A stretch of DNA of 64,000 nucleotides, taken from positions 116,870 through 180,869 of the forward strand of contig NZ_BMLH01000008.1 in assembly GCF_014645135.1 (NCBI RefSeq). Direction: 5' to 3'. This stretch comes from Rheinheimera tangshanensis (lineage in GTDB: Bacteria; Pseudomonadota; Gammaproteobacteria; Enterobacterales; Alteromonadaceae). The notes beneath the pieces are model-generated. The model ran no database searches, was not told the DNA's origin, and was given only the letters and a program-made list of their open reading frames with translations. Positions 16,473 to 26,090 of this stretch are shown piece by piece. The translations under genes were made by a program, and so were the position numbers. Position 1 is the stretch's first letter. Every line of letters begins with the position of its first letter.

Positions 16473-18362
16473 TTAAGCAGATTTGCGCAGTAAACCCTGT
16501 TTTTTCAGGTAGACCAGCAATAACGAAATAGCGGCAGGCGTGATGCCTGAAATACGCGACGCCTGACCCATAGTTTCAGGTTGCACCTGATTCAGCTTCA
16601 GTATCACTTCGTTGGATAAACCTTTCACCGCTTTGTAATCAAAGTTTGCAGGCAAACGGGTGTTTTCGTTGCGCTCCTGCTTGGAGATCTCGTCCTGCTG
16701 GCGATTGATATAACCTTCGTATTTGATTTGAATTTCAACTTGTTCAGCTGCTGCAGGGTCAGTTAAGCCAGGGCCAATTAAATCAATTTTCATCAGATCC
16801 TGATAATTCACTTCAGGGCGACGGATCAGATCTTCAAGGCTGGCCTCTTTGCTCAGCGGTGTTTTCACCAACAGGTTCACTTCAGCCAAAGCCGCGTGCT
16901 GAGGATGGATCCACTGCTGTTTTAAGCGCTGACGTTCCAATTCAATTTGTTCAATTTTCAGGTTAAATGCGGCCCAACGTGCATCATCAACCAAACCTAA
17001 TTCACGGCCTTTGGCAGTTAAACGAATATCGGCGTTGTCTTCACGTAACATCAGACGATATTCAGCGCGGCTGGTGAACATACGGTATGGCTCTTTGGTA
17101 CCCATAGTCGTCAGATCGTCAATCAACACACCGACATAGGCTTGATCACGGCTTGGTGTCCATGAATCTTTGTCCTGAGCAAAAAGCGCTGCGTTCATAC
17201 CCGCCATTAAGCCCTGAGCACCGGCTTCTTCGTAGCCTGTAGTGCCGTTGATTTGACCGGCAAAAAATAAGCCCTTGATAAACTTAGTTTCCAATGAGGT
17301 TTTTAAATCCCGTGGATCAAAAAAGTCATATTCAATGGCATAACCAGGGCGTGTAATATGGGCGTTTTCCATACCTTTGATGGAACGGACCAGGTTTAAC
17401 TGCACATCAAAAGGCAAACTGGTAGATATCCCGTTTGGATACAACTCATGTGTGGTTAAACCTTCAGGTTCAATAAAGATCTGGTGTTTATCTTTGTCAG
17501 CAAAACGGGTGATCTTATCTTCAATCGAAGGGCAATAGCGTGGGCCTATGCCTTCAATCACACCAGTGTACATAGGCGATCGGTCTAAACCGTTACGAAT
17601 AATATCGTGGGTTTGCTCGTTGGTGTAGGTGATATGACAAGGGATCTGAGTGGGTTGATCCTTGTGGGATCCCATAAACGAAAATACCGGAGTCGGGTTA
17701 TCACCTGGTTGCGCCTGCATCACTGAAAAATCAACAGTTCTGGCATCAATACGGGGTGGAGTACCAGTTTTTAAACGGCCAACACGGAAAGGCAATTCAC
17801 GTAAACGTCTAGCCAGAGCTATGGATGGCGGATCACCGGCACGGCCACCACTGTAATTTTCTAAACCAATATGGATCTGGCCACCAAGGAAAGTACCTAC
17901 GGTCAGCACCACTGATTTCGCTTTAAACTTCAACCCCATTTGGGTCACTACGCCACAAACTTGATCGTTTTCAACGATCAAATCATCACAGGCCTGTTGA
18001 AAGATCTTCAGATTTGGTTGGTTTTCAAGAACCAAACGTACAGCTGCACGATAGAGCTGACGATCTGCCTGCGCACGGGTTGCACGTACAGCAGGGCCTT
18101 TCGAACTGTTTAAAGTTCTGAACTGGATCCCGGCACGATCCGTAGCTTTCGCCATCACACCACCCAGAGCATCAATCTCTTTCACCAGATGGCCTTTACC
18201 AATGCCACCAATGGCCGGATTACAGGACATCTGACCTAAAGTCTCAACGTTGTGAGTCAGCAATAAAGTTTGCATTCCCATGCGGGCCGCAGCAAGTGCA
18301 GCCTCTGTGCCGGCGTGACCACCACCAACAACGATGACATCAAATGTTTCCTGATAAAGCAT
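16473..18362 (-). CDS. mnmG: tRNA uridine-5-carboxymethylaminomethyl modification enzyme, FAD subunit
   Basis: The 629-residue protein has the FAD motif [19 protein letters not shown] at the N-terminus. Family signatures include [29 protein letters not shown] and a C-terminal MnmE-binding region. With MnmE (24647-26011) it installs the cmnm5 group on U34 of certain tRNAs. The ATG has GAGG 5 bases upstream. It borders oriC, the classic gidA position. Confidence 0.98.
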   Translation of the reverse strand: MLYQETFDVIVVGGGHAGTEAALAAARMGMQTLLLTHNVETLGQMSCNPAIGGIGKGHLVKEIDALGGVMAKATDRAGIQFRTLNSSKGPAVRATRAQADRQLYRAAVRLVLENQPNLKIFQQACDDLIVENDQVCGVVTQMGLKFKAKSVVLTVGTFLGGQIHIGLENYSGGRAGDPPSIALARRLRELPFRVGRLKTGTPPRIDARTVDFSVMQAQPGDNPTPVFSFMGSHKDQPTQIPCHITYTNEQTHDIIRNGLDRSPMYTGVIEGIGPRYCPSIEDKITRFADKDKHQIFIEPEGLTTHELYPNGISTSLPFDVQLNLVRSIKGMENAHITRPGYAIEYDFFDPRDLKTSLETKFIKGLFFAGQINGTTGYEEAGAQGLMAGMNAALFAQDKDSWTPSRDQAYVGVLIDDLTTMGTKEPYRMFTSRAEYRLMLREDNADIRLTAKGRELGLVDDARWAAFNLKIEQIELERQRLKQQWIHPQHAALAEVNLLVKTPLSKEASLEDLIRRPEVNYQDLMKIDLIGPGLTDPAAAEQVEIQIKYEGYINRQQDEISKQERNENTRLPANFDYKAVKGLSNEVILKLNQVQPETMGQASRISGITPAAISLLLVYLKKQGLLRKSA

Positions 18363-18895
18363 ATAGGCCTCGAACTCTAAACCAGTTCTGTAAAAAGGGC
18401 GCGTATTGTAACTGGATCTGAGGCGTTGTGGAATGATTAAAACTCGATCACGATCCTCGAAAGATCACTAATAATATATAAGGATCTTTAAAGAGATCTT
18501 TTTATTATGTTTACTACTATACAGAGCCTTTTCTGTGGGTAACCCTTGATCTGTTTTGAAGATCAATCAGTTAGAAAGGATCGGATCCTGTGATCAACAC
18601 AAGATCCTGAGTCGGATAAGCGGTGTTTAACTAGCACTTTTATACACAGGGCCTAAAACCTGATTTGTTACACAGAGGATAACTCCAGCTTTTACATAAG
18701 TTATAACTAAACTTATACACATTAGACCTAAAAATAAGTGAAAACTGTGGATATCTATGTGTAACTGGATCATAAGTATGATCCTCTCTATATAGAAGTG
18801 GATCATGATCGGGTCATGTAGAGAAAAGGCCCTTTGTTTATGGGCCTTTGAGTGATGAAGGGTAAAAGATCCTGTTCTGTATAACTAAGAAGAGT
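18363..18895. other. oriC: chromosomal replication origin oriC
   Basis: The gap lies between mnmG and mioC, exactly where oriC lies in E. coli. It holds two perfect DnaA boxes TTATACACA (18640-18648, 18713-18721), an R1-like TGTGGGTAA (18534-18542) and a one-mismatch TGTGGATAT (18746-18754). About 17 GATC sites fall in 460 bases, consistent with SeqA/Dam control. On the mnmG side are AT-rich 13-mers of the GATCTTTTTATTA type (18483-18507), the likely unwinding element. Function is inferred from these marks and the setting. Confidence 0.93.
18824..18849 (-). terminator. mioC terminator at the edge of oriC
   Basis: AAAGGCCC and GGGCCTTT form a perfect 8-bp stem with a 9-base loop, followed on the minus strand by TTTCTC. 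It stands 47 bases beyond the mioC stop and would limit transcription into oriC. Confidence 0.75.
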
Positions 18896-19333
18896 TTAAG
18901 GCAGAGTTTTGATAAATTCAGGCAGCCAAGCTAAAGCCTGATCTTCAGGTAGTTCAGCTGTTAAAACATCAATATCTAGTCCTGGTAACAATAAACTTGC
19001 ACCTAAAGAGGCAAAAAGGTCAGAGATTTTTTTACCGGCCAGACAAAAAGTATCGTAGCTGGAATCACCTAAAGTGATCACTGCGTAGGAAACTGTGGTA
19101 AGATCTGTTTGATCTTGTGCTAATTGATCCACAAAAGGTTGGATATTATCGGGCAGATCCCCTGCGCCATACGTCGAAGTGACGACTAACCAGATACTAT
19201 GTCTGGTTATCAGTGTTAAATCAGGGGTGAGATGAAGTTTTACTTCATAACCCGCTTTTTCCAAAGTTTCAGCTACTTGTTCTGCTGCATATTCCGCAGC
19301 GCCCATTTGGCTGCCCACAAGGATCTCAATCAT
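18896..19333 (-). CDS. mioC: flavodoxin-like protein MioC
   Basis: The 145-residue FMN-binding protein has the phosphate-loop start EILVGSQMGAAEYAAEQ, VTSTYGAGDLPDN and VITLGDSSYDTFCLAGK. E. coli MioC (147 residues) is linked to biotin synthase activity in vitro, and its transcription runs toward oriC. Here too it reads toward oriC. AGGA lies 6 bases before the ATG. Confidence 0.93.
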   Translation of the reverse strand: MIEILVGSQMGAAEYAAEQVAETLEKAGYEVKLHLTPDLTLITRHSIWLVVTSTYGAGDLPDNIQPFVDQLAQDQTDLTTVSYAVITLGDSSYDTFCLAGKKISDLFASLGASLLLPGLDIDVLTAELPEDQALAWLPEFIKTLP

Positions 19334-19498
19334 ACTGCATCCTATTGTCAGTGAAATGATTGGCTATACTACTGGAATTAAAACGTGCAAAGCGAATGCT
19401 TCTTGCACCTTTTTGGGTATTTTTACTGCAAAGCAGGCTCAGTAAATCTACGATAGCACAAACCGTTCGCCTGCGTGTTATTGAGGTTTATACAATAT

Positions 19499-21316
19499 AT
19501 GTCCGAGTCCATGTCTTTTTCCCAGCTAGCGCTGCCGGAACCTATTCTTCGTGCAGTTTTAGAACTTGGTTATGAACATCCGTCTCCAATTCAGGAAGCG
19601 GCTATTCCTAAGTTACTAGCTGGTGAAGACTTGCTAGGCCAAGCCCAAACAGGTACTGGTAAAACAGCTGCGTTTGCACTGCCTTTATTAGCCCGTTTAG
19701 ATCCGGCCCAAAATGATCCACAAATTTTAGTGTTGGCACCAACCCGCGAACTGGCTATCCAGGTTGCTGAAGCGTTCCAGGCTTATGCCCGCTATATGCC
19801 GGCTTTCCATGTTCTGCCTTTATACGGCGGTCAAAACTACACCACTCAGTTAAAAGCACTGAAACGTGGCTCTCAGGTTATTGTGGGTACGCCAGGTCGT
19901 ATCATGGATCACCTGGATCGTGGCACTTTAGTGCTTGATAAACTGCGTGCCATAGTACTGGACGAAGCCGACGAAATGTTGCGTATGGGTTTTATCGATG
20001 ATGTGCAAACTATCATGGATGCGACTCCGCCAGGCCGCCAGGTGGCGATGTTCTCTGCCACTATGCCAAATCAGATCCGCGCTATTGCTCAGAAGCACTT
20101 AAAAAATGCGTCTGAAGTGAAAATTGAGTCCAAGACTTCTACTGTTGAACGTATTCAACAGCGTTATGTGATGCTGGACAATAACCAGAAGCTGGATGCG
20201 TTAACTCGTATCCTGGAAGGCGAAGAATATGATGCAAGCATCATTTTCGTTCGTACCAAAAGTGCGACTGAAGAAATTGCAGAAAAGCTGGGCGCCCGTG
20301 GATATGCAGTGGCCTGCTTAAACGGTGATATGAACCAGGCTCACCGCGAGCAAACCATCCGTCGTTTAAAAGCCGATCAGCTGGACGTGATAGTGGCAAC
20401 AGACGTTGCAGCCCGTGGTCTGGACGTGGAACGTATCAGTCTGGTTATTAACTATGACATTCCATACGATAGCGAAGCTTACGTACACCGTATTGGTCGT
20501 ACTGGCCGTGCTGGTCGTGAAGGTAAAGCGATACTTTTCGTATCACCACGTGAACGCCGTTTATTGCGTACTATCGAACATGCGACCCGTCAGCCGATTG
20601 AAAAAATGTCGCTGCCGACAGGTCAGGTGATTGAACAACGTCGTATCGAGTCTTTCCGTGCTCAGTTAGCTCAGACCATTGAAGCGAAAAACTTAAGCTT
20701 CTTCCAGGATCTGGTGAACGATTGGCGTGAAAAGTTAGAAACGACCGATGTAGATATGGCTGCTGCCCTGTTGTATATGGCGCAGAAAGATCAACCGTTA
20801 AACGTAGCTAACCAGTTCCCGGAAATCCGCGAACCGCATAGCCGTGACCGTGATGATCGTGCTCCATCTTCAGGTCGCGATAAATTTGCCCGTGGTGACA
20901 GACCAGAACGTTCTGGTGATCGTGCTGAACGCGGCGATCGTCCACCACGTCCACGTCGTGAGTTAAAAGGTGATTACACCAATTATCGCATTGAAGTGGG
21001 TAAGGAACATGGCGTACGCGCTGGTGACATCGTTGGTGCTATCGCCAACGAAGCCAACATCGATAGCCAGTTCATCGGTAACATCAAGCTGTTTGATCAT
21101 TTCAGTACTGTAGAATTACCAGCCAATATCCCGGCTGAAACTATGCAGCATCTGAAAAAAGTTTATGTGCGTAAGCAGAAACTGAATATCAGTGTGGACA
21201 CTGGCTCACCAGCCACAAGTTCGGCACCACGTCGTGAGCGTACTGAGCGCTCTGATGGCAGCCCAGGTCCGCGTCCAGGTGCTGCTCCACGTGCACCGCG
21301 TAAACCAAGAGATTAA
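19499..21316 (+). CDS. deaD: DEAD-box RNA helicase, DeaD/CsdA type
   Basis: The protein has about 605 residues. Helicase motifs appear in order: Q motif (GYEHPSPIQEAAIP), AQTGTGKT, PTRELAIQ, DEAD, SAT and HRIGRTGRAGR. A C-terminal DbpA-like RNA-binding domain (YRIEVGKEHGVRAGDIVGAI) follows after an Arg/Asp/Gly-rich linker, and the tail is basic. DeaD unwinds structured mRNA and aids 50S assembly, especially in the cold. A GTG at 19475 and an ATG at 19511 are other start options. Its 3' region carries a hairpin and a strong terminator. Confidence 0.95.
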   Translation: MSESMSFSQLALPEPILRAVLELGYEHPSPIQEAAIPKLLAGEDLLGQAQTGTGKTAAFALPLLARLDPAQNDPQILVLAPTRELAIQVAEAFQAYARYMPAFHVLPLYGGQNYTTQLKALKRGSQVIVGTPGRIMDHLDRGTLVLDKLRAIVLDEADEMLRMGFIDDVQTIMDATPPGRQVAMFSATMPNQIRAIAQKHLKNASEVKIESKTSTVERIQQRYVMLDNNQKLDALTRILEGEEYDASIIFVRTKSATEEIAEKLGARGYAVACLNGDMNQAHREQTIRRLKADQLDVIVATDVAARGLDVERISLVINYDIPYDSEAYVHRIGRTGRAGREGKAILFVSPRERRLLRTIEHATRQPIEKMSLPTGQVIEQRRIESFRAQLAQTIEAKNLSFFQDLVNDWREKLETTDVDMAAALLYMAQKDQPLNVANQFPEIREPHSRDRDDRAPSSGRDKFARGDRPERSGDRAERGDRPPRPRRELKGDYTNYRIEVGKEHGVRAGDIVGAIANEANIDSQFIGNIKLFDHFSTVELPANIPAETMQHLKKVYVRKQKLNISVDTGSPATSSAPRRERTERSDGSPGPRPGAAPRAPRKPRD

Positions 21317-21325
21317 TCGTACAAG

Positions 21326-21370
21326 TATGGATTCGTCGCAACACAGTTCCAGATAGTTGCGACGTACCGT
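21326..21370 (+). other. hairpin in the deaD 3' untranslated region
   Basis: CGTCGCAAC (21334-21342) and GTTGCGACG (21356-21364) are perfect inverted repeats with a 13-base loop, and ATGGA/TCCAT can extend the stem outward. It lies between the deaD stop and the terminator; its role is unknown. Confidence 0.55.
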
Positions 21371-21387
21371 CCATCCTTAGACATAAG

Positions 21388-21409
21388 ACCGGCGAAAGCC
21401 GGTTTTTTT
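21388..21409 (+). terminator. deaD terminator
   Basis: ACCGGC-GAAA-GCCGGT with a GNRA loop is followed by seven T. Confidence 0.92.
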
Positions 21410-21479
21410 ATAGCTATAACTCTATAAAAAACCATACTAGGGCCATATGTAATTTAAATAGTTAAATCCGGAGCTAGTT

Positions 21480-21902
21480 ATGATTATTGCCTGTCCCCAT
21501 TGTTCTACTTTAAACCGGGTTCAGCCGGAAAAGTTTACCGATCAGCCTAAGTGCGGTCAGTGCAAAGACGCGCTGTTTGCCGGAAAACCCATAGAGCTCA
21601 CCCAACAGAATTTTGTCAATCAGATCCAAAAGTCAGAATTGCCTGTGGTGGTGGATTTTTGGGCCAGCTGGTGTGGGCCTTGCCTGAACTTTGCACCAGT
21701 GTTTAATCAGGCTGCTGCTGAATTAGAGCCACAATTTCGGTTTGCCAAAGTAAATACTGAACAGCAACAACAGTTGGCTGCGCAGTTTCAGATTCGCTCC
21801 ATTCCAACCTTGATGCTGTTTAAAGCGGGTAAGCTGGTTGCTCAGCAATCAGGTGCTATGCCAAAACAGATGTTTTATCAGTGGTTACAGCAACATAGCT
21901 AA
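21480..21902 (+). CDS. trxC: thioredoxin 2
   Basis: The 140-residue protein has an N-terminal zinc module with two CxxC pairs (CPHC at 5-8, CGQC at 26-29). The thioredoxin fold follows with the active site WCGPC near residue 62 and the cis-Pro IPT. The extra zinc motif distinguishes TrxC from TrxA; E. coli TrxC is 139 residues and responds to oxidative stress. GGAG precedes the ATG by 6 bases. It appears monocistronic. Confidence 0.96.
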   Translation: MIIACPHCSTLNRVQPEKFTDQPKCGQCKDALFAGKPIELTQQNFVNQIQKSELPVVVDFWASWCGPCLNFAPVFNQAAAELEPQFRFAKVNTEQQQQLAAQFQIRSIPTLMLFKAGKLVAQQSGAMPKQMFYQWLQQHS

Positions 21903-22005
21903 AGCACCGCGAACTATGTTAGTCGCAAAAGTCTGGATTTGCCTGTCTGCAAAGTTCAGACTGACAATCTAATTCGTTGTTTTGATCCATAGTTAAGGAA
22001 AAAGC

Positions 22006-22497
22006 ATGACATCTACCTTATTTCAACTGACTAGCCCTGATATCCGAGAAGGCCACTTCATGGCGAAGACTTTTGAATTTAATGGCTTTGGTTGTGACGG
22101 CCCAAATTTATCACCTGAGTTAAGCTGGAAAAACCCTCCAGCTGGTACTCAGAGTTTTGCTATTACTGTGTTTGATCCGGATGCGCCCACAGGCTCAGGC
22201 TTTTGGCATTGGTTAGTTCTGGATATTCCTGCCACTGTCACTTCATTGCCGCAAGGCGCAGGCAATGGCCAGTTGCCTGCAGGCTGCCGCAGTTTTAGCA
22301 ACGACTATGGCATCAAAGAATTTGGTGGTGCCTGCCCACCAGAAGGCCATGGCATGCATCGTTATCAGTTTACCGTCTGGGCTTTACCTGAAGCTACTTT
22401 AGGGGTGCCAGATGATGCCAGCGCTGCCGTCGTAGGTTTTATGCTCAATGCGACAGCTCTGGGCAAAGCAACCTTAACCGCAACTTACGCCAGATAA
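22006..22497 (+). CDS. YbhB/YbcL family PEBP-like protein
   Basis: The 163-residue protein matches the bacterial Raf-kinase-inhibitor-like (phosphatidylethanolamine-binding) family. Motifs include GCDGPNLSPELSW, FDPDAPTGSGFWHWLVLDIP, GGACPPEGHGMHRYQFTVWAL and an Ala/Leu-rich end. The E. coli homologues YbhB and YbcL have no settled role. No signal peptide is seen, so it is likely cytoplasmic. It stands alone with its own ribosome site (AAGGA) and terminator. Confidence 0.92.
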   Translation: MTSTLFQLTSPDIREGHFMAKTFEFNGFGCDGPNLSPELSWKNPPAGTQSFAITVFDPDAPTGSGFWHWLVLDIPATVTSLPQGAGNGQLPAGCRSFSNDYGIKEFGGACPPEGHGMHRYQFTVWALPEATLGVPDDASAAVVGFMLNATALGKATLTATYAR

Positions 22498-22512
22498 AAT
22501 ATAGATTTTGAC

Positions 22513-22537
22513 AAGGCCAGCACCAGCTGGCCTTTTT
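22513..22537 (+). terminator. terminator after the PEBP-family gene
   Basis: GGCCAGC-ACCA-GCTGGCC is a perfect 7-bp stem followed by five T. Confidence 0.9.
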
Positions 22538-22554
22538 AGTTAAAGCAGGAAATT

Positions 22555-23346
22555 ATGGATCTGTGGGTACTGACGTTATTTGTGTTTGCCGGTTTAGCAG
22601 GTGGTTTGTTGTTGGGGCTGATAGGGGTCGGCATGGCCTTGGTGACAGTACCTTTTTTAACTTTTATGTTGCCATCTTTAGGTTTTAACACGGAAGCTTC
22701 GCCTCTGATAGCTCTTGCCAGTTCTATGGTGATCGCCGCTATAGGTTCTGTGTCTTCACTGCGGGTGCATCAGCAAAAGGGCACTATTAACTGGGGGTTG
22801 ATCAGGTTGATGTTACCGGCCAGTTTATTTGGCGTTGTGCTTGGTTCCTTGCTGGTGACACGTTTGCCAGCTTTATGGCTGCAGTGCATTTTTGCCGCTT
22901 TTTTGTTTTATGTGGCTTTCTCTATGTTAAAGCCATCAGCAAATACTGCTCAGTTGCAAAAAACACCCTCAGCTCAATGGTTACGTTGGTTTCCGGCTTT
23001 AGTTGGTTTCACTGGTAGTTTTATTGGTGCTGGCGGTGGAGTGTTGATGGTACCTTTTTTAAATCGTTTTATGGCAATGCCCAAAGCTGTAGCCAGTTCA
23101 GTGGCTGTCGGTTTTCCTGTGACTGTGTTTGGCGCCATCTCCTATATGCTGCAAACTGCTCCTGTCTCTCATCCGGATCTGATTGGTGCTGTGTATTGGC
23201 CTGCAGTGCTTGGAATGAGTATTGGCTCTGTAGTCGCAGCTCCACTTGGTGTGCGGCTCGCCACAATAGTGCCAGCGGCCTTATTGAAGAAGTTGTTTGC
23301 CTGCGTATTACTCTTGATAGCCTTCAGGATGCTGTTGTCTTTTTAA
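22555..23346 (+). CDS. TSUP-family membrane transporter (TauE/SafE type)
   Basis: The 263-residue protein has about eight membrane helices and the repeated family pattern: LIGVGMALVTVPFL in the first half and FIGAGGGVLMVPFL in the second. TSUP proteins carry sulfite, sulfonates or other organic anions, and the substrate here cannot be told. The two homologous halves fit the family. AGGA precedes the ATG by 4 bases. The neighbours do not indicate a pathway. Confidence 0.9.
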   Translation: MDLWVLTLFVFAGLAGGLLLGLIGVGMALVTVPFLTFMLPSLGFNTEASPLIALASSMVIAAIGSVSSLRVHQQKGTINWGLIRLMLPASLFGVVLGSLLVTRLPALWLQCIFAAFLFYVAFSMLKPSANTAQLQKTPSAQWLRWFPALVGFTGSFIGAGGGVLMVPFLNRFMAMPKAVASSVAVGFPVTVFGAISYMLQTAPVSHPDLIGAVYWPAVLGMSIGSVVAAPLGVRLATIVPAALLKKLFACVLLLIAFRMLLSF

Positions 23347-23451
23347 GTTAAGTCGGCGAACAGCTTATCTCTGCGACTATTCGCCTATAGCTTTGCGTTG
23401 GGTTGGCTGTCAATCTGATGAAAATATGCGAGTGCTAAAAGAAGGGAATGT

Positions 23452-24639
23452 ATGTCTGATCCAGTGGCGCGCCGCTTCCTGTTGGCTGGTTTTTTTAGTC
23501 AGCTGTTGTGTTTGGGTATAGCGCGTTTTGCCTACACCCCGCTTATTCCTTTAATGTCCGGCGCAGGCCTTACTGAAGCTCTGGCCGGCTATTTAGCCGC
23601 AGTCAATTACCTGGGGTATTTTGCCGGTGCTTTATTGGCTGTAAGGTTAAAAGACTGGCAGTGGAAGTTTTATGCCTATCGTATAGGTTTGGTTTTTGCG
23701 GTGCTAAGCACACTGGCCACAGCTTATAGTTCAGACCCGCTATTTTGGGGCTTGTGGCGCTTTCTGGCAGGTTTAAGTTCTGCAGCTTCAATGTTATTGG
23801 CCTCAGGTCTTATTTTGCAGCAGCTGGCTGCGCGTGGCGCTAAAGCTGAACTGGGGTTACATTTTGCAGGCTTGGGCCTGGGCATAGCTTTAGTCGCTTT
23901 ATTCGTAGAGCTGCTTAGCGCTGCGGCTTTGAGTTGGGATCAGCAATGGTTGGCGCTTAGTGTACTCGGATTGGTGCTGATAGTTCCGGCCTGGCGCTGG
24001 TTACCCGCACCACAGCTGGCGTTATCCGGCAACAACACAGACGCAACTCCTTTAGCCTTACCGCGTAGTTTCCTCTGGCCCTTATTTTTGATGTATTTCT
24101 GCGCCGGTTATGGCTATGTGGTCACTATCACTTTTATTGTCGCTATGGCGAGCTTAAATGTAGAACTAACAGGTTTTGGTAACTGGGCATTTTTTGCTTT
24201 AGGTATAGGAGCCGCACCAGCAGCGATTTTCTGGGATAGGGTTGCAAGACGTTCAGGTTATTTAGTCAGTTTACGTTGGGCTTTACTGCTGAACGCTTTG
24301 GCTATTGTGTTACCCGTGCTTTGGAGTCAGGCGCTGGCGTTATTGTTCAGTGCCTTTTTATTTGGCATCAGTTTTGTCGGTTGCGTCAGCTTAATGCTGA
24401 CGATGGCAGGGCGCTTATTACCAGAAAAACCTGCTCAGTTGATGGGCAAGATGACGCTTTGTTATGGCACTGCCCAAGTTATTGCACCTGCGATCAGTGG
24501 TTATTTAGCCAAACAAAGCGGCAGTTTTGATTCAGGTTTACTACTGGCCAGCGTGATTACGTTGTGTGGAGCAGGAGTACTGACGCTGCTGATCCGCCGC
24601 ACCGCCAGCGATCACCTGGCAATGCGGGGAGGGAACTAG
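23452..24639 (+). CDS. MFS transporter, YbfB/YjiJ family
   Basis: The 395-residue protein has about 12 membrane helices. The start (LCLGIARFAYTPLIPLMSGAGL) carries the GxxRFAYTPLIP signature of the YbfB/YjiJ group. The substrate is unknown. GAAGGG precedes the ATG by 6 bases. It converges on mnmE, whose stop is 7 bases away. Confidence 0.9.
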   Translation: MSDPVARRFLLAGFFSQLLCLGIARFAYTPLIPLMSGAGLTEALAGYLAAVNYLGYFAGALLAVRLKDWQWKFYAYRIGLVFAVLSTLATAYSSDPLFWGLWRFLAGLSSAASMLLASGLILQQLAARGAKAELGLHFAGLGLGIALVALFVELLSAAALSWDQQWLALSVLGLVLIVPAWRWLPAPQLALSGNNTDATPLALPRSFLWPLFLMYFCAGYGYVVTITFIVAMASLNVELTGFGNWAFFALGIGAAPAAIFWDRVARRSGYLVSLRWALLLNALAIVLPVLWSQALALLFSAFLFGISFVGCVSLMLTMAGRLLPEKPAQLMGKMTLCYGTAQVIAPAISGYLAKQSGSFDSGLLLASVITLCGAGVLTLLIRRTASDHLAMRGGN

Positions 24640-24646
24640 AATTGAG

Positions 24647-26011
24647 TTATTTGCCGATACAGAACGAGCTGAATATCCTGCCCAATAAATCATCCGAACT
24701 AAATTCGCCGGTGATTTCATTCAGGTGTTGCTGAGTCAGGCGTAGTTCTTCTGCTAACAGCTCGCCAGCTAAGTGGTTATGTAACTGAGCATCGCCTATG
24801 GCTAAATGCTCTGCAGCGCGTTCCAGCGCGTCTAAATGGCGGCGGCGGGCGATAAAGCTGCCTTCGGTATTGGCGTCAAAGCCCATACAGGCTTTGAGGT
24901 GATCGCGTAACTCTTCGATGCCTGAATTGGTTTTGGCTGAGATATGAAACACCGGATAGTCACCGTCCTGACTGGCACCCGTCGTCTCGCCCGTTAAGTC
25001 AGCTTTATTGCGGATCACTGTTAAGCCTAAATCTTTGGGTAAACGTGACATAAAATCTGGCCAGATTTCGGCCGGGCTGGTGGCGTTGGTGGTGGTGCCG
25101 TCGACCATAAAGAGCACGCGGTCGGCCTGCTCTATTTCCTGCCAGGCGCGTTCTATGCCTATTTGTTCTACTTTGTCTGTGGCTTCACGTAAACCAGCGG
25201 TGTCGATGATATGCAAAGGCATACCGTCGATATGAATATGCTCACGCAACACATCACGGGTGGTGCCTGCGATTTCTGTCACTATGGCGGCTTCACGGCC
25301 GGCCAAAGCGTTTAATAAGCTGGATTTGCCCGCATTAGGTCGGCCAGCTATTACCACACGCATGCCTTCACGCAATATGCTGCCTTGAGTGGCTTGTTTT
25401 TGGATGCCGGCTAAATCAGAAATAATTTCTGCTAAGTCACCAGCCACTTTGCCGTCGGATAAAAAGTCGATTTCTTCGTCCGGAAAGTCGATAGCAGCTT
25501 CAACGTAAATCCGCAGGTAAATTACTTTTTCGACCAAATCATGTATCTTGCGCGAAAACTCACCCTGCAACGAATGCATAGCGGAACGGGCGGCTTGCTC
25601 TGAGCTTGCGTCAATTAAGTCGGCTATGGCTTCGGCCTGAGTTAAATCCAGTTTGTCGTTTAAAAAAGCCCGTTCAGAAAACTCGCCGGGGCGCGCTATG
25701 CGCACGTCTTTTATATCCAGCACACGGCGCAGCAGCATATCTAAAAGTACAGGGCCGCCGTGGCCTTGTAATTCCAGTACATCTTCTCCGGTAAAGGAAT
25801 TAGGGCCGGGGAAATACAAGGCGATGCCCTGATCCAAAGTTTGTTGTTGTGCGTCTAAAAACGGCAGGTATTCAGCGGTACGGGGTTTAGGCACTTTGCC
25901 CAGAATGGCAGAAGCTACCGCGGATACGGCAGGACCTGATACCCTTATTATGCCTACACCGGCACGACCTGTGGCTGTGGCCTGAGCGGCAATGGTGTCT
26001 GTGCTGTACAT
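24647..26011 (-). CDS. mnmE: tRNA modification GTPase MnmE
   Basis: The 454-residue protein has an N-terminal tetrahydrofolate-binding domain and a helical domain. A G domain ([31 protein letters not shown]) is inserted, and the C-terminal FCIGK holds the key Cys. It works with MnmG (16473-18362) at tRNA U34. It lies downstream of yidC, but a terminator-like hairpin separates them. Confidence 0.98.
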   Translation of the reverse strand: MYSTDTIAAQATATGRAGVGIIRVSGPAVSAVASAILGKVPKPRTAEYLPFLDAQQQTLDQGIALYFPGPNSFTGEDVLELQGHGGPVLLDMLLRRVLDIKDVRIARPGEFSERAFLNDKLDLTQAEAIADLIDASSEQAARSAMHSLQGEFSRKIHDLVEKVIYLRIYVEAAIDFPDEEIDFLSDGKVAGDLAEIISDLAGIQKQATQGSILREGMRVVIAGRPNAGKSSLLNALAGREAAIVTEIAGTTRDVLREHIHIDGMPLHIIDTAGLREATDKVEQIGIERAWQEIEQADRVLFMVDGTTTNATSPAEIWPDFMSRLPKDLGLTVIRNKADLTGETTGASQDGDYPVFHISAKTNSGIEELRDHLKACMGFDANTEGSFIARRRHLDALERAAEHLAIGDAQLHNHLAGELLAEELRLTQQHLNEITGEFSSDDLLGRIFSSFCIGK

Positions 26012-26044
26012 AGATCAAACCTCAAACGTTTTTAAACTCAACAA

Positions 26045-26070
26045 AACAAAAAGGCCTGAAAACAGGCCTT
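26045..26070 (-). terminator. terminator between yidC and mnmE
   Basis: On the minus strand AAGGCCTG-TTTT-CAGGCCTT is followed by TTTGTTTTG. It would end or attenuate the rpmH-rnpA-yidD-yidC transcript before mnmE. Confidence 0.85.
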
Positions 26071-26090
26071 CGAAGTGTAGCTCAGGAGCA

